This document shows, in pieces, positions 21,561 to 32,613 of a stretch of 64,000 nt of DNA. The notes beneath the pieces are model-generated. The model was not told the DNA's origin and ran no database searches. It worked only from the letters and a program-made list of their open reading frames with translations. The number at the start of each line of letters is the position of its first letter. Positions within the stretch are counted from its first letter, which is position 1. A program made the translations under genes and the position numbers. The stretch is taken from assembly GCF_963855985.1 (NCBI RefSeq), contig NC_087100.1, positions 2,329,001-2,393,000 on the forward strand. Direction: 5' to 3'. This DNA is from Ostrinia nubilalis. Lineage: Eukaryota; Arthropoda; Insecta; Lepidoptera; Crambidae.

Positions 21561-22562
21561 CAGTGTGAGTCACGTTAAAGTGTACATATGAAAATAGATG
21601 AAACTAGACCTATTTTTATCGAGAAAAAAGAGGTCAAAATTTTTTTTAGATTTTTTTTAAATTTTTTATAGAATTTTTTTTCTTCCAATTACTTATTGTA
21701 AAGAAAACCTAATAACTTTTAAACTAAGCGGTATATGCTGATAAAATAAAAACAGTAATGATGCTAAATAATAAGCAATACTAAAAAAATACATAAAGTA
21801 CACAAAAAATACCAACAAATACACTCAGCGGCACGGAATTTGGCCCAAGCCTAAACAACCAGATATGAGGCCAAATAGGTGTTGTATACCTAAGTTTCGT
21901 GTGACATGTTAACAGAACATTTGTTTTTGTTAATTTAAGAGGCTAGAATAATAAAAAAATGCGTCTGTTTAACTTTTTTGACTCTAGAAACTCATTTCGT
22001 TGTTGGAGCGTAAAGAGTACGGGTAAGTTTAAATTCGATATTAAATGTTGTAAGGTTTTGGCGTCTTGTTTTTTGTTTTTAAATTAATCTTAGGGTTATT
22101 CTCGTTTCCATAATTTGAGAATAATGTCCATTACTTCAGCTCAAGTTGCTCAAATAGTGCTGCTTAGAAGTCAAGGGCGTATACAGCGGGAGATGGCTGA
22201 AACTTTCAATTTATGGCGTACAAACTTAAGATACACGTTAAAAAGGCATGACCATATCGCCTTTTACACAAGAAGACTAAGAAGTGGGGAATTAAGGTGT
22301 AAATCAGCGCGCGATGACCCGATTATCGTGCTTGCAATATCAAGAAATCGGGTTCTCACTACGTTTGAGATACGCCAGCGTTTACGAACAACAAGCCTAG
22401 TGAATGTCAGTGAGTACACACACAATAAGAAGAAGGATGGAGGATCATAACCTGCATACTCGAAGACCAGCTCGAGGACCAGAACTTCTCCGATACCTTC
22501 GCGAAGTGCGACTTACGTTTTCTAGAGAACATGCAAATTGTACGTTAGACTAATGGAGTAAA
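21561..22562 (+). repeat. Left arm of the composite
   Basis: About 1002 bp, matching the right arm in inverse orientation until GGAGTAAA. A further ~75 bp beyond still resembles Tc1 transposase (a CLRRN-like stretch) before the TTAA element begins at 22646. Confidence 0.85.
22124..22450 (+). pseudogene. Broken Tc1-like transposase, N-terminal part (left arm)
   Basis: The ATG at 22124 opens MSITSAQVAQIVLLRSQG, a Tc1-type helix-turn-helix, followed by RYTLKRHD and a second DNA-binding region (ARDDPIIVLAISRNR). A small insertion in a CA-rich spot shifts the frame after VNVSEY and stops at 22450. Sequence beyond still matches the family (RRPARG, then HANW-like) out of frame. The DDE catalytic domain is missing. 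A real Tc1 transposase is about 340 aa, so this arm holds roughly the first 40-45%. Confidence 0.85.
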
Positions 22563-23297
22563 CTCTTTATGAAAACTGTCTGTTTGCGTAGAAACTCTTC
22601 TCCGCACCTTCTCTATACACTTCCACGGCCGTCTGGAGCTCTTAACTGCCGTCCAATCACTATAATGCCGTTAACCCACAATTGGTCAATTTTGACTTTT
22701 GAATACCATCCGAATCAGAAAAAAATGGTTAATCTAGCACTATTATCGAATTTTTTTTATCTTGTTTAGTTCCTGAGATAAAAAAAATAAGAAAGCCGCT
22801 AACTGCTTCGCCTCTGCAAGATTACATAACTAAAATGCAGTTACATTACATTTCTTAGCTTAAACGCGGTTAAGCGTCTTTAATTGTTATTAGAATTAAA
22901 AATTTAAGAAAAATTACAAAGCTTTATTGCCGTTATTTACAATTTCTAGTCAATACAGCCGTTAAGGCACTTTAACGACAATATTGCTAAGCTGCTCTTT
23001 GCAAAGCTTTAATAGACTCCTCAAGACTAAAACGCCGTTAAGTAAAATTATTAGACTTAAACGCAACAAAGGTCCAATAACGGCATTATAGCTTTGTATT
23101 ACATGAATTTATTTATTAAAATTGCACTAGTAAATTCACCATGAAGGCTAACCAAATGTAACAATCTATGTGTTTTTTAAATTTTTACAAAACTTAAATG
23201 CCGTTAACCTACATTCCTAAACTATAATGCGGCTATGTTCAAAAAGTTGAATAAAGTGTTCTAAGCGTCGTTGCATGCGTCGATCACTCAGCTCAGT

Positions 23298-23374
23298 CAG
23301 AGTTACTGATGTGCTGCTGATAACGCTCCCGGAATATTTCCGGGAGCGTTATCAGCAGCACATCAGTAACTCTG
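23298..23374. repeat. Perfect 37-bp inverted repeat, 3-bp loop
   Basis: Arms 23298-23334 and 23338-23374 are exact reverse complements around TAT, centred on GGGAGCGTT-type sequence. It lies near the left end of the interior of the TTAA element. The arms are GC-richer than the surroundings and could form a cruciform or RNA hairpin. Confidence 0.9.
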
Positions 23375-23729
23375 AGTCCTAGCGTTCTCAACAAAATAAA
23401 TTTAGTTTTAATTTTATGTTTGTTGTTTATTAATATGTGATGTGCAATGTTTCTATGTTTTATTATCTAAGACTAGTCGTTATAAACAAGGTATGAAACG
23501 TGTTAGTGAGATATTGCTGTCTTGTCACTATTTTCGTGGCTAATGCGCACTGCAACTTTAGGACACGGCAGCGCGGTAATTGAGCATCAGTGTGCCTCTG
23601 AGTTTTAAATGATAAGAACACGTTGCGTTTTGTTTTCTAATTTTAAAAATTAGTAAAAGAAGCCTGGTGTTCGATCATTTTACTTGTTCATTTTGTTTTA
23701 CATCTTCTATGTTAGACGAAGACATAACG

Positions 23730-24930
23730 TTCGTTTGTTTCAGGCAAATGTCGTTCAACGGCTGGACAAAGGTCTCCTCAAGGATTTCCACAACGATCGG
23801 TCCTGCGCCGCCCGCATCCAGGCACCTCTTCTGACCTTTACCAGATCGTCGATCCATCTAGTAAGGGGCCTGCCTGCCCACACTACGTCTTCAGGCTCGT
23901 GGTCGCCACTCGAGAATTTTTCTTCCCCATCGGCCATATTCAGCTCTGCCACTTGATTTTAGCAATTCTGCGGGTTATGTCAGTCACTTTGGTTTTTCTA
24001 CGGATCTCCTCATTTCTGATTCGAGCACGCAGGGAAACTATGCTTGGCATAGCACGCTCCATCGCCCTTTGGGTGACCTTGAGCCTTTTTATGAGGCCCA
24101 TAGTAAGCGACCACATCTCAAATCCGTATACTATCACTGGCAACACACACTGGTCACAGACTTTTGTCTTAAGACACTGCGGTATTTCAGACGTGAAAAT
24201 ATCGCGAAGCTTCCCGAACGCTGCCCAGCCGAGCTGGATTCGACGATCGACGTCTCTCTCAAAGTTGGACCTACCTAACTGGATGGTTTGTCTCAGGTAT
24301 ACATAATTGTCAACAACTTCGAGTGTAGTCTCCAACTTTCAGAGGAGTGGGTACAACACGGACATTTGGCATGATTTTTGTCTTGTCCATGTTCATTTTG
24401 AGACCCACTTGTTGCGAGGCTCTACTGAGGCCATCGAGCATTGTGCCTAGATCTGCCACAACTACGATATCGTCTGCAAATCGAAGGTGGGTGATGAACT
24501 CGCCGTTGATATTTATGCTGAATCCTCTCCAGCCCAGAAGCTTGAAAACATCTTCCAAGGCGGTGGTAAACAGTTTCGGAGATATTACGTCACGTCTCCC
24601 TGTCTCACCCCTCGGTGCAACTAGATAGGTTTGAAGACCTAATCCTGGAGACGGACTGACATTATGACGTTTTTATACAAACCTTTTTTGAAGAGGAGTA
24701 CTCCTCTTCAAAAAAGGTATGGTGGTACCACCATACTTCTTTGCAATGTCGTAGGCGTTTTTCCCTTGAGGATGACGGAATCAAACAGCTTCTGAAAAGC
24801 CTTGTACCGGCGTTCCGCCTGCTTTCAGAAGCTCAGCTGTGATTACATCATCACCAGGTGCCTTGTTGATTTTTAGCTATTTGAGAACCATTCTAATCTC
24901 GTACAGACTAATATACGGGATATATTCGGC
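23730..24930 (-). pseudogene. RTE-type reverse transcriptase remnant
   Basis: The minus strand carries successive pieces of an RTE-clade reverse transcriptase in the right order but broken frames. Around 24900-24745 there are NNKAPGDD-like and LLKAGGT-like segments. At 24558-24310 a frame reads through LRFADDIVVVAD, the catalytic FADD box. At 24335-23940 a frame carries YLRQTIQLGR and VYGFEMWSLT. At 23950-23755 come GRPLTRWIDDL and WMRAAQDRSLWKSL. Part of the RT is deleted at about 24680-24736, where two palindromes now sit. The 3' end is near 23730, after TTGTTTCAG. The copy is old and inactive, nested in the TTAA element. Confidence 0.85.
24681..24736. repeat. Two abutting perfect palindromes inside the RTE copy
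   Basis: The segment 24681-24718 is a perfect 38-bp palindrome centred on GGAGTACTCC. It overlaps a perfect 20-bp palindrome (24717-24736) centred on GGTACC. They sit where RTE coding sequence is missing. Confidence 0.9.
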
Positions 24931-26407
24931 AAGTGTCGAGTCAATCTAGCTAGCACGTATTTTCTATAAAAATGTGTCAAATGATCCGTCACATAGGCTA
25001 TCCACAACTTATTCAGAAGTCGTGAAACAGGCCCTTACTAAGCGATTGTGAAATATGCCCTTAACGTCAAAAAACGAACAAATGGACAGTAACATTATGT
25101 AATTACGTGTAAAAAGACATTTCTGTCATTAAAACAACATTTCACGAAGAAAAAATTAAATTTAGTAAAGGTGTAGTTATATTGAGAATATTACCGTGAA
25201 CCACTTATATGTCGACTTAATTTGATACTATTTTACTTAAGAATTGTAGTTTATTTCCATTTGATAAACATGATTCTCACCATTCTCACTAACTAGGTGA
25301 TTATTATAAGCAGCGTGAAGTTAATTTAAGGTAAGGCTTGCCGCGTTGTACATTATTATTGAATTAAATAAATAGATCTCAATTTTTATTAATATTGTAA
25401 TATTGTAGTTGTAACCTGTTTCAGTAAACAGGCAAAATAATATAAATATATTGCGGCATTGGTAATAAAGTGTCGTCACTTATTATTTTTATTATTGTGA
25501 AACTGCTAAGTTTGAGAACTTTCAATAGTTGGTTTTAATTGATCTCAAATAATGAAAATGTAAAGATTTTATTTTGTGTTGTCTTTTATGAGTATCTACT
25601 TTTTTAAAGTGGTAAATTTAAAAAAATATCATAATAAAACGTATGATTGATATCAACGAATGCTAAAAATAGTAAAGACTTGATTTTTTAAAAATCAATA
25701 TAAATTTTCAACACTAAAACAGGTTTTGTTATTTTTGACATAAATGCAATTTTCTTTATTTCCTGAACTATTAAGTAGCTAGTACTTAGCTTAAATGCCG
25801 TTATGGTGAAAAGTTTTGTTTTTAACTGCATTTTAGTCTTGTAATCAAAACGAATCAAACAGGCATACCAATAGTTTCGTAATTTATGTGTTAATACTAG
25901 ACTTAAATGACGTTAGCTAACATTAGCTGCATTTAAGGCAAGTATTTTCACGTTAAAAAATAATAGTTTTACCGAGCTAAAACGTCGTTAAACTATTTAA
26001 CGGCATTAAAGTTTAGTAGAATTATTAGTTAGAAACTCATTTTACAAATGTATCAAAGTTATTCAAGATCCAAAACTTAAACACCGTTAAGGTAGCCATA
26101 CCGGCGTTTTAGTTGTGTATATTTTGAGATATTAGTTCAATAATACTGAGTTAAAATGTATAAATTAAAATATTTCAAAATCTATAATATGTAGCGTCGT
26201 GAGAGTTTGTGTCAATTGTAGCTCTTAAAAATACCTTTAAAATGATATATTTAAATTACAAATTACTCTTTTACTTTTGAAACAGCGATTTTTTTTTAAT
26301 TCGTGATCTTTAAACTCGTTTTTCTCCGAAAGTGGTTTTTGCACTTAACGGCGTTATAGTGATCGGACGGCAGTTAAGGTGACTCTGCAATCATCGATCC
26401 ATAGAAC

Positions 26408-26842
26408 TTTACTCCATTAGCCTTGCGCCCAATTTGCATGTTCTCTAGAAAACGTAAGTCGCACTTCGCGGAGGTATCGGAGAAGTTCTGGTCCTCGAGC
26501 TGGTCTTCGAGTATGCAGGTTATGATCCTCCATCCTTCTTCTTATTGTGTGCTCACTAACATTCACTGGGCTTGCTGTTTGTAAACGCTGGCGTATCTCA
26601 AACGTAGTGAGAACCCGATTTCTTGATATTGCAAGCACGATTATCGGGTCATCGCGAGCTGATTTACTCCTTAATTCCCCACTTCTTGGTCTTCTTGTAT
26701 AAAAGGCGATCTGGTCATGCCTTTTTAACGTGTATCTTAAGTTTGTACGCTATAAATTCAAAGTTTCAGCCATCTCCCGCTGCATACACCCTTGACTTCT
26801 AAGCAACACTATATGAGCAACTTGAGCTGAAGTAATGGACAT
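26408..26842 (-). pseudogene. Broken Tc1-like transposase, N-terminal part (right arm)
   Basis: The minus-strand ATG is at 26842. The same helix-turn-helix region as the left arm follows, but a Trp codon is TAG here. Downstream the frame reopens and reads LAISRNRVLTTFEIRQ, RRPARGPELLRY and REHANW, then a TAA. It therefore lacks the left arm's frameshift but has its own stops. A short WSK-V-L-W stretch follows before the match ends. No DDE domain is present. Confidence 0.85.
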
Positions 26843-27146
26843 TATTCTCAAATTATGGAAACGAGAATAACCCTAAGATTAATTTAGAAACACAAAACAA
26901 AACGCCAAACCCTTACAACATTTAATATCTAATTTAAAATTACCCGTACTCTTTACGCTCCAACAACGAAATGAGTTTCTAGAGTCAAAAAAGTTAAACA
27001 GACGCATTTTTTTATTAATCTAGCCTCTTAAATTAACAAAAACAAATGTTCTGTTAACATGTCACACGAAACTTAGGTATACAACACCTATTTGGCCTCA
27101 TATCTGGTTGTTTAGGCTTGGGCCAAATTCCGTGCCGCTGAGTGTA

Positions 27147-27728
27147 ATAAAAAATGACACTTTTTGAAAAAAATCTGCTTTTAAATTCGTGTTTTTTTGG
27201 TTATTTGATAAATTTCTCCAAAAAATGCCCCTATAACAGGTGGTTTTTATTACTTTGTATTATTCTCTATCGTATTATCTTTGTAAAACCAAAAATCGCA
27301 TGTCTCTATCCCTATCACAACATTTGCTATGATCGTTTGAACAAAGGCCTGCCACAACATTATTCTCCGCTACAGGTAGAGACAATTTTAATTTTAACTA
27401 AAATACTTATTTTACTTCGAAATCTTTTGTTTTTATTTGAAATCTAATTTGTCTTTATCAAAATTACAAATCTAGAGCCATTTTCAGTTTCGTTGTTAAT
27501 GAAGCGTTGAATGGCGCGCCCGGAGAGGCTTAGTTCAAACGATCATCGCAAACGTTGTGATAGGGGTAGAGACATGCAATTTTTGGTTTCACGAAGGTAA
27601 TACGATAGAAAATAATACAAAGTAATAAAAACCACCGGTTATAGGGGCATTTTTTGGAGAAATTTATCAAATAACCAAAAAAACACGAATTTAAAAGCAG
27701 ATTTTTTTCAAAAAGTATCATTTTTTAT
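27147..27728. repeat. 582-bp foldback MITE nested in the right arm
   Basis: The ends read ATAAAAAATGACACTTTTTG inward with one mismatch and are flanked by TA. The arms extend about 200 bp, giving the paired mirror-image frames at 27154-27350 (+) and 27530-27721 (-). The left composite arm has the uninterrupted target, so this insertion came after the two arms existed. Confidence 0.85.
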
Positions 27729-28183
27729 TATTTGTAGGCATTTTTTGTGTATTTTATGTATTTTTTTAATATCGCCCGTTATTTAGCATTATTATTGTTT
27801 TTATTTTATCAGAATATACCGCTTAGTTTAAAAGTTATTACGTTTTCTTTACAATAAGTAATTGGAAGAAAAAAAAGTCTATAAAAAATTAAAAAAAAAT
27901 CTAAAAAAAAAATTTACCTCTTTTTTCTCGATAAAAATAGGTCTAGTTTCAACTATTTTCATATGTACACTTTAACGTGACTCACACTGTATAAATAAAA
28001 TTGAATTGATGTTCGTTAGTCTGATTAAAACTCGAGAACGGCTGGGCCGATTGAGCTGATTTTGGTTTTAAAATGTTTGTCGTAGTCCAGAGTAGGTCTA
28101 AACGGTGAGCAAATACGCGCGCGATATTGTTTTTCTGTGACAGACAAAATTCCACGGGGGCGAAGCCGCGGGCGGAAAGCTAG

Positions 28184-28510
28184 TCTTAAAATAAAACTTT
28201 ATATCTTAGTTTGGGATTTAGTTTTAACTCTTCGCCAGCTCGCACTGAAATGAATGACCTGTTCATAGTCATACTCATTGCCCCTGACATATACAAGTAT
28301 GTAATATTTGTTTATTTACTTCAACATTGATGTTATCTAACATATGATAGTACTGTTTTTGTTCCTTATCTCCCGGTATTAATTGACTATCGACGTCTTA
28401 AAGAGCCTTGTCCTGATTGTGTACAAAATTATAGTTCTAACATAGTTAGCGGTTCCGATGAATACTGATTTTGTTAAACTAATGCCTGTAAGGCATATTT
28501 ACGTAACTTA
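28184..28510. other. No gene recognised
   Basis: AT-rich DNA between the Helitron and an RTE fragment. I see nothing further in it. Confidence 0.4.
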
Positions 28511-28628
28511 TTCATCATCATCATCATTTCAGCCATAGGATAGGACGTCCACTGCTGAACATAGGCCTCCCCCAATGCTTTCCACGTTGATCGATTGGTA
28601 GCGGCCTGCGTCCAGCGCTTCCCTGTTA
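28511..28628 (-). repeat. Truncated RTE 3' end
   Basis: A (TCA)n tail, then CCTCCCCCAATGC and GCGTCCAGCGCTTCC, as in the other copies. The flanks TTACGTAACTTA and TTACGTTATGTTA may be a decayed target duplication. An extra GGATA near 28538 is a small tandem duplication. Confidence 0.75.
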
Positions 28629-29308
28629 CGTTACGTTATGTTATTACCTTATATTATTATTAATTAAACTCAATATTTTAGCAATTAATTACAAAATAGC
28701 AAAAAGAAACACAGTAATAAAGTAAGAAGTTTCACAGTTTTTACCAGACTGCGCCAGAAGGAGGGTTATTGTATATTAGTTTTCAATGACAAGGCCAAAG
28801 ATACTCAACATGCCCCAATAAGGTGTACCTATCATTAAGCCCTCCACTCTAGAGCGTATCAATTTCAACAGGCTGATCAAAGTGCACTATAATTTGACAT
28901 AAGAAATATGTATCCAATTCCTTTTCTACTTTTTTTTAACCCGTTCCGAGCCGACCTTTTGTTCCGTTTTTGAAATACCGTCATCTGTTTTTGCCGCTTT
29001 TTTGTCGCAACACTTTCCATGGATCTCGAAATGAATCAAAAAACCATCAGAGTGGATTTTTTTGATGCGTCACAGGAAGAGACTGATTCTTTCTTCGTAA
29101 TGGTGGCAAGTTGACAGTTGGGGGTTCGTTTTTGCTTTAGGACAAAAAGTTCACGATGACTCGTAAGTATTGAAAGAACGCATTAAAATTTTGAAATAAT
29201 TAATCAATGAGTGTTTAATGTCCTCCGTAGCATTCAAATTTAGATCCATTACTTAAAATTCGAAAGTGTAGCCTAGGTATTTGCAGCCATAACATCATTC
29301 AACATTAA
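28629..29308. other. No confirmed gene; one donor-like ATG context
   Basis: The segment 28980-29165 has an exon-like look: a short open stretch from an ATG at 29019 (MDLEMNQKTIRVDFF) and ATGACTC directly followed by a GTAAGTATT donor at 29163. No downstream exon can be recognised, so no gene is called. Confidence 0.25.
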
Positions 29309-29395
29309 TCATCATCATCATTTCAGGCATAGGACGTCCACTGCTGAACATAGGCCTCCCTCAATGATTTCCACAATGGCTGTTTGGTGGCGGTC
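29309..29395 (-). repeat. 87-bp RTE 3' insertion with target duplication
   Basis: The (TCA)n tail and GACGTCCACTGCTGAACATA block are flanked by CATTCAACA at 29296 and 29396, giving a complete, heavily 5'-truncated retroposition event. Confidence 0.8.
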
Positions 29396-31110
29396 CATTC
29401 AACACTATACGTGTTTATTTTTCAGTAACATAAAGGACCTCATTGTAGATCGTTAAAAGTTGTAGTAGTTCATATAAATTGATTTTGTAAACTTAGATGT
29501 GTGCGAACATTTCGTCACACTACTTTTTCCTTACAACATTTTAATAATCGTTTTTTGCGATAACTACTTATGTAAAGGAAATACATAACAGTACTTTTAT
29601 CCTTATAAATTTTACGGAAAATTGCCAGTTATCAGCATGCACGGGTTAATTAGCATAATCACTAATATACATCTAATTACACATGTTTGCGAAACCATAC
29701 CGCGTGTGTTATCGGTTCATACAAGTACTTTATTTATTATATTTCGTTTCCTTAGTTAAAAACATGCCTAAAATATTAATCAGTTAATTAAGCTCATAAT
29801 TAACAATTGTTAAATGTATGCAGCATTATTTTTCATATAGGGAATAAATAATAAATTTCATAAAGGAAACAAAACTAGAAGTAACTAAGTATCTTAACTA
29901 TTAAATATACATTGTGGATAAAATAATGAAATCCCGTAAATTCTGGTTTAATTATTTTGTAATAGGATTTTTCGAATTAAAATATCCCTGGCAATCATTA
30001 ATTAATTTCAGAGAACTGAAAATCTGAAATTGACAAATATACGTAACTGAAATATTAGGGCCTTTTTATGAAGTGGTTTTTACTTACTTTAAGGTACAAA
30101 TGCACATGCTCATTACAAAACATTTCTAATTAATAATAACTACACTCATTTCGAGTTTTTCGAGCACTCTTGTTTTAAGCATGCCAATAAGAATTATCAT
30201 TTTATGATATTCATAGTTTGTCTTGGAGTTTTTAACTGTCCATTTTTTAACGATTCGATATTAGGGTGACGATTCAAACCAAAACTAGACAAGTGACTCA
30301 CATATTCTTATTTTTGAGGTTTTCACTACCCCCGGAACGAATGAGTCATACCTTGTCCAGGTCATGACGTCACGCTATGGAGCAGCTCAGCGTATTTCTC
30401 ACGAAGTTTTCCGTTTGTCACGATGGTGTTATCAGGAACTCGAGTGAATCATATCATTCGATTATTAATTATCTTAATCATAACGAATAATCGTGCATGT
30501 GTTTTGCATGTGCTCCAAAAATATTTGTCTGGCTTTTTTAACTTCTTGTGAATTATGACTATGTCGCTATCGCTATTGGTTTTTACAATCCATTATGGAT
30601 AGTATCAAATAAAATGTGACTATTTTAAACTCTCATCATCACCAGTCTTCATCCTTTAATCCAGTTATAGACCGAGAATAACTTTAAGGTCCCTATTACA
30701 AAACAATGTTGCAAACGCGATTTAATCTGCCTTAGGACCATTTCGTAGCCTGTAGCTTTCCCACTTCGAAGCTGGCTTCATACTGACAAGCTATTTTTAT
30801 GCGGATTTTTTAAATGTCAATCAGTCATACATTATGCCCTGGGATAATAGTCTAAAATAAGCTTCTATTTATGCTTAAAATTGTATAAAGTTTGAGACTT
30901 CGTTCTTTATTACGCACCTAAGTTTGTTAAGCTTATTTCGCATAGATAGGAGTAATTTCATACTTCTGCGCAAACTGAAAACTATGTAAATGAACTAACT
31001 TTATTTTCAGCTGACTCAGCTTCTATAAAGCTTTGGTGTTGGTCTGCAACTGGCTTTAGTTAATATTATTTGGGGTACCTAAACCTTATCTTAGTTCGCT
31101 TTTCGTCTCT
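29396..31110. other. No gene recognised
   Basis: AT-rich, unique-looking DNA. Acceptor-like TTTATTTTCAG at 31002 has no matching donor in an open frame. Confidence 0.4.
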
Positions 31111-31120
31111 ATTAATATTT

Positions 31121-31280
31121 CATCATCATCATCATCATTTCACCCATAGGACGTCCACTGCTGAACATAGGCCTCCCCCAATGCTAACCATGTTGATCGA
31201 TTGGTAGCGGCCTGCGTCCAGCGCTTCCCTGTTATCTTTACGATGTCGTCGGACGTCACACGCTGCGTTTTCCGGTACGC
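31121..31280 (-). repeat. 160-bp RTE 3' insertion with perfect 10-bp target duplication
   Basis: ATTAATATTT at 31111-31120 and 31281-31290 brackets a (CAT)n tail plus RTE C-terminal sequence ending TTTTCCGGTACGC. It is a textbook 5'-truncated copy. Confidence 0.9.
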
Positions 31281-31290
31281 ATTAATATTT

Positions 31291-31912
31291 AATATGACAA
31301 ATTAAAGACCTGTCACTTGGTGCACCGACGATCTAGTGAAGGTCCAATAACTTTGGGCATGGCTGAAAACCAGTGTTGCAAGGATCTGTCCTTACAACGT
31401 ATACTGAGCCAGGTCCAATTGCCTTCGGTGTACTTATTAGTTGTAAGTCTAACTACCTGTACCTACCTATGTCTAATGGTTCGAAGGCAATAAATACATT
31501 TTTTATTTTATTTATTTATTTATAACTATACCTAATACCTACATACAATAGTTACAAAATTGGGCATAGCAACAGATTAACCGCCAATGTGTTTTATCAA
31601 CATACCTAATGGTGTTTTTCCTTATTGTTGTATTAATGTTAACATTAAAATCATGACCTGAAAATCCCTCAGCAGTGGTTGTAGATTAGACATACTCGTA
31701 TATTACATGCCCTGTATATAGGAAGTTTACATATTATTTGATAAAACAATATAGGTACCTACGTGTGAACGGAAAAGGTATATAAACTATAATGCAAGGT
31801 CAGATAAAAATTATAGGATTACTATTGATTGAAAGTTAATTGATAAAAACTAATAGATTGATATTTAACCAAAGTCAAAGTTAAAAATAGATCTGGAAAC
31901 TAACAATTATTT
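31291..31912. other. No gene recognised; (TTTA)n run
   Basis: A TTTATTTATTTAT microsatellite lies near 31505-31530. Before it, GGCAATAAATACATTTTTTATTTT has the look of a retroposon or mRNA 3' end, but no body is recognised. Confidence 0.35.
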
Positions 31913-32080
31913 TTTAATTCTCATAAAAATACATATTGACAAAGTAGTTTATAAAAGTTAATATCTCCGTTATACTGTGGCATTGATCGATTGACGTTTA
32001 ATTCTCATAAAAATACATATTGACAAAGTAGTTTATAAAAGTTAATATCTCCGTTATACTGTGGCATTGATCGATTGACG
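31913..32080. repeat. Perfect tandem duplication of 84 bp
   Basis: Units 31913-31996 and 31997-32080 are identical by eye, both ending GATCGATTGACG. Identity implies recent duplication. No transposon signature. Confidence 0.9.
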
Positions 32081-32602
32081 TTTTTAACATCAACTCGCAG
32101 TTCACTTCATAACCTACTCGATTATTAATTGTTTTGAAATTGTGACATTTTCAAAGTAAAAATCATTTTAAAAATCGCTCAAGAAAATGTAGCAAAAAAG
32201 GAAAATAGTAATCCATAAAAGCTAATAGCTATATTTATACTGTTACTGAATATTACTGGCCGTATGACGTACAAAGACAAGGCATAGTTAACCACAATGC
32301 GTTTGACACTCATTCAATATTTTTTATCCATTCACCTTTAGCGCCCATTCATGTTATTTTAAAATGCTGGCGTAGTAACAGTATTGTTAATTAGGGAATA
32401 TTAAGTTGATCGATTGCTATTGTCGTAAACGCATTATGAATGTACACGACGGCACATTGAGTTTAACATTTAGCATCTTATGTAGACGTAATAGGAGCTA
32501 TATTGGAATAAAATTTGTATTGTCTGAGGAGCTGTCAGTGTCTAACGCCCAAGAATTGCCGGGAGGTAGTGTGGGGACACTCCTGCCCATTAATACTCTT
32601 CT
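32081..32602. other. No gene recognised
   Basis: AT-rich DNA up to the left target site of the next RTE insertion. No repeat or gene is seen. Confidence 0.4.
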
Positions 32603-32613
32603 ATAATATCGCA

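Larger units (their letters stand above)
22646..26373. mobile_element. TTAA-flanked inner element with repeat-rich ends
   Basis: TTAA at 22642-22645 and 26374-26377 flank a 3728-bp segment with ~29-bp terminal inverted repeats: CTGCCGTCCAATCAC at the left and CTGCCGTCCGATCAC at the right, continuing ACTATAA and GCCGTTAA with two mismatches in all. TTAA duplications are typical of piggyBac and Kolobok-type transposons. The first and last ~600 bp contain many degenerate GCCGTTAA words (for example 22668, 22964, 23031, 23082, 23208, 25797, 25999, 26084, 26346) that look like subterminal transposase-binding repeats. No transposase is visible inside; the centre holds an RTE copy. Family unknown. 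Confidence 0.55.
21561..27989. mobile_element. 6.4-kb inverted composite of two Tc1-like half elements
   Basis: Both outer ends read CAGTGTGAGTCACGTTAAAG inward and are flanked by TA, the Tc1/mariner signature. Each ~1-kb arm contains the terminal repeat, ~560 bp of leader and the N-terminal part of a Tc1 transposase, pointing inward. Neither arm holds the 3' half of the transposon. Between them is a 3.7-kb segment flanked by TTAA. The TA duplication and the split Helitron outside suggest the whole 6.4 kb moved, or was assembled, as one unit at this site. With both transposase copies broken it would need a transposase supplied from elsewhere. Confidence 0.8.
26408..27989 (-). repeat. Right arm of the composite, with nested insertion
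   Basis: The inverse of 21561-22562, about 998 bp after removing the 582-bp insertion and its TA. It differs from the left arm by scattered substitutions and small indels, so the arms are not being kept identical. Confidence 0.85.
21555..28183 (+). mobile_element. Second Helitron-like element, split by the 6.4-kb composite
   Basis: The first six bases, TCTATA after an A, lie at 21555-21560. The rest lies at 27992-28183, with the family word CTCGAGAACGGCTGGGCC and a 3' end GGAAAGCTAG before a T. The intervening 6429 bp is flanked by TA. Rejoining the two parts conceptually gives a ~200-bp non-autonomous Helitron like the one at 19259. It has no Rep/helicase gene. Confidence 0.55.
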
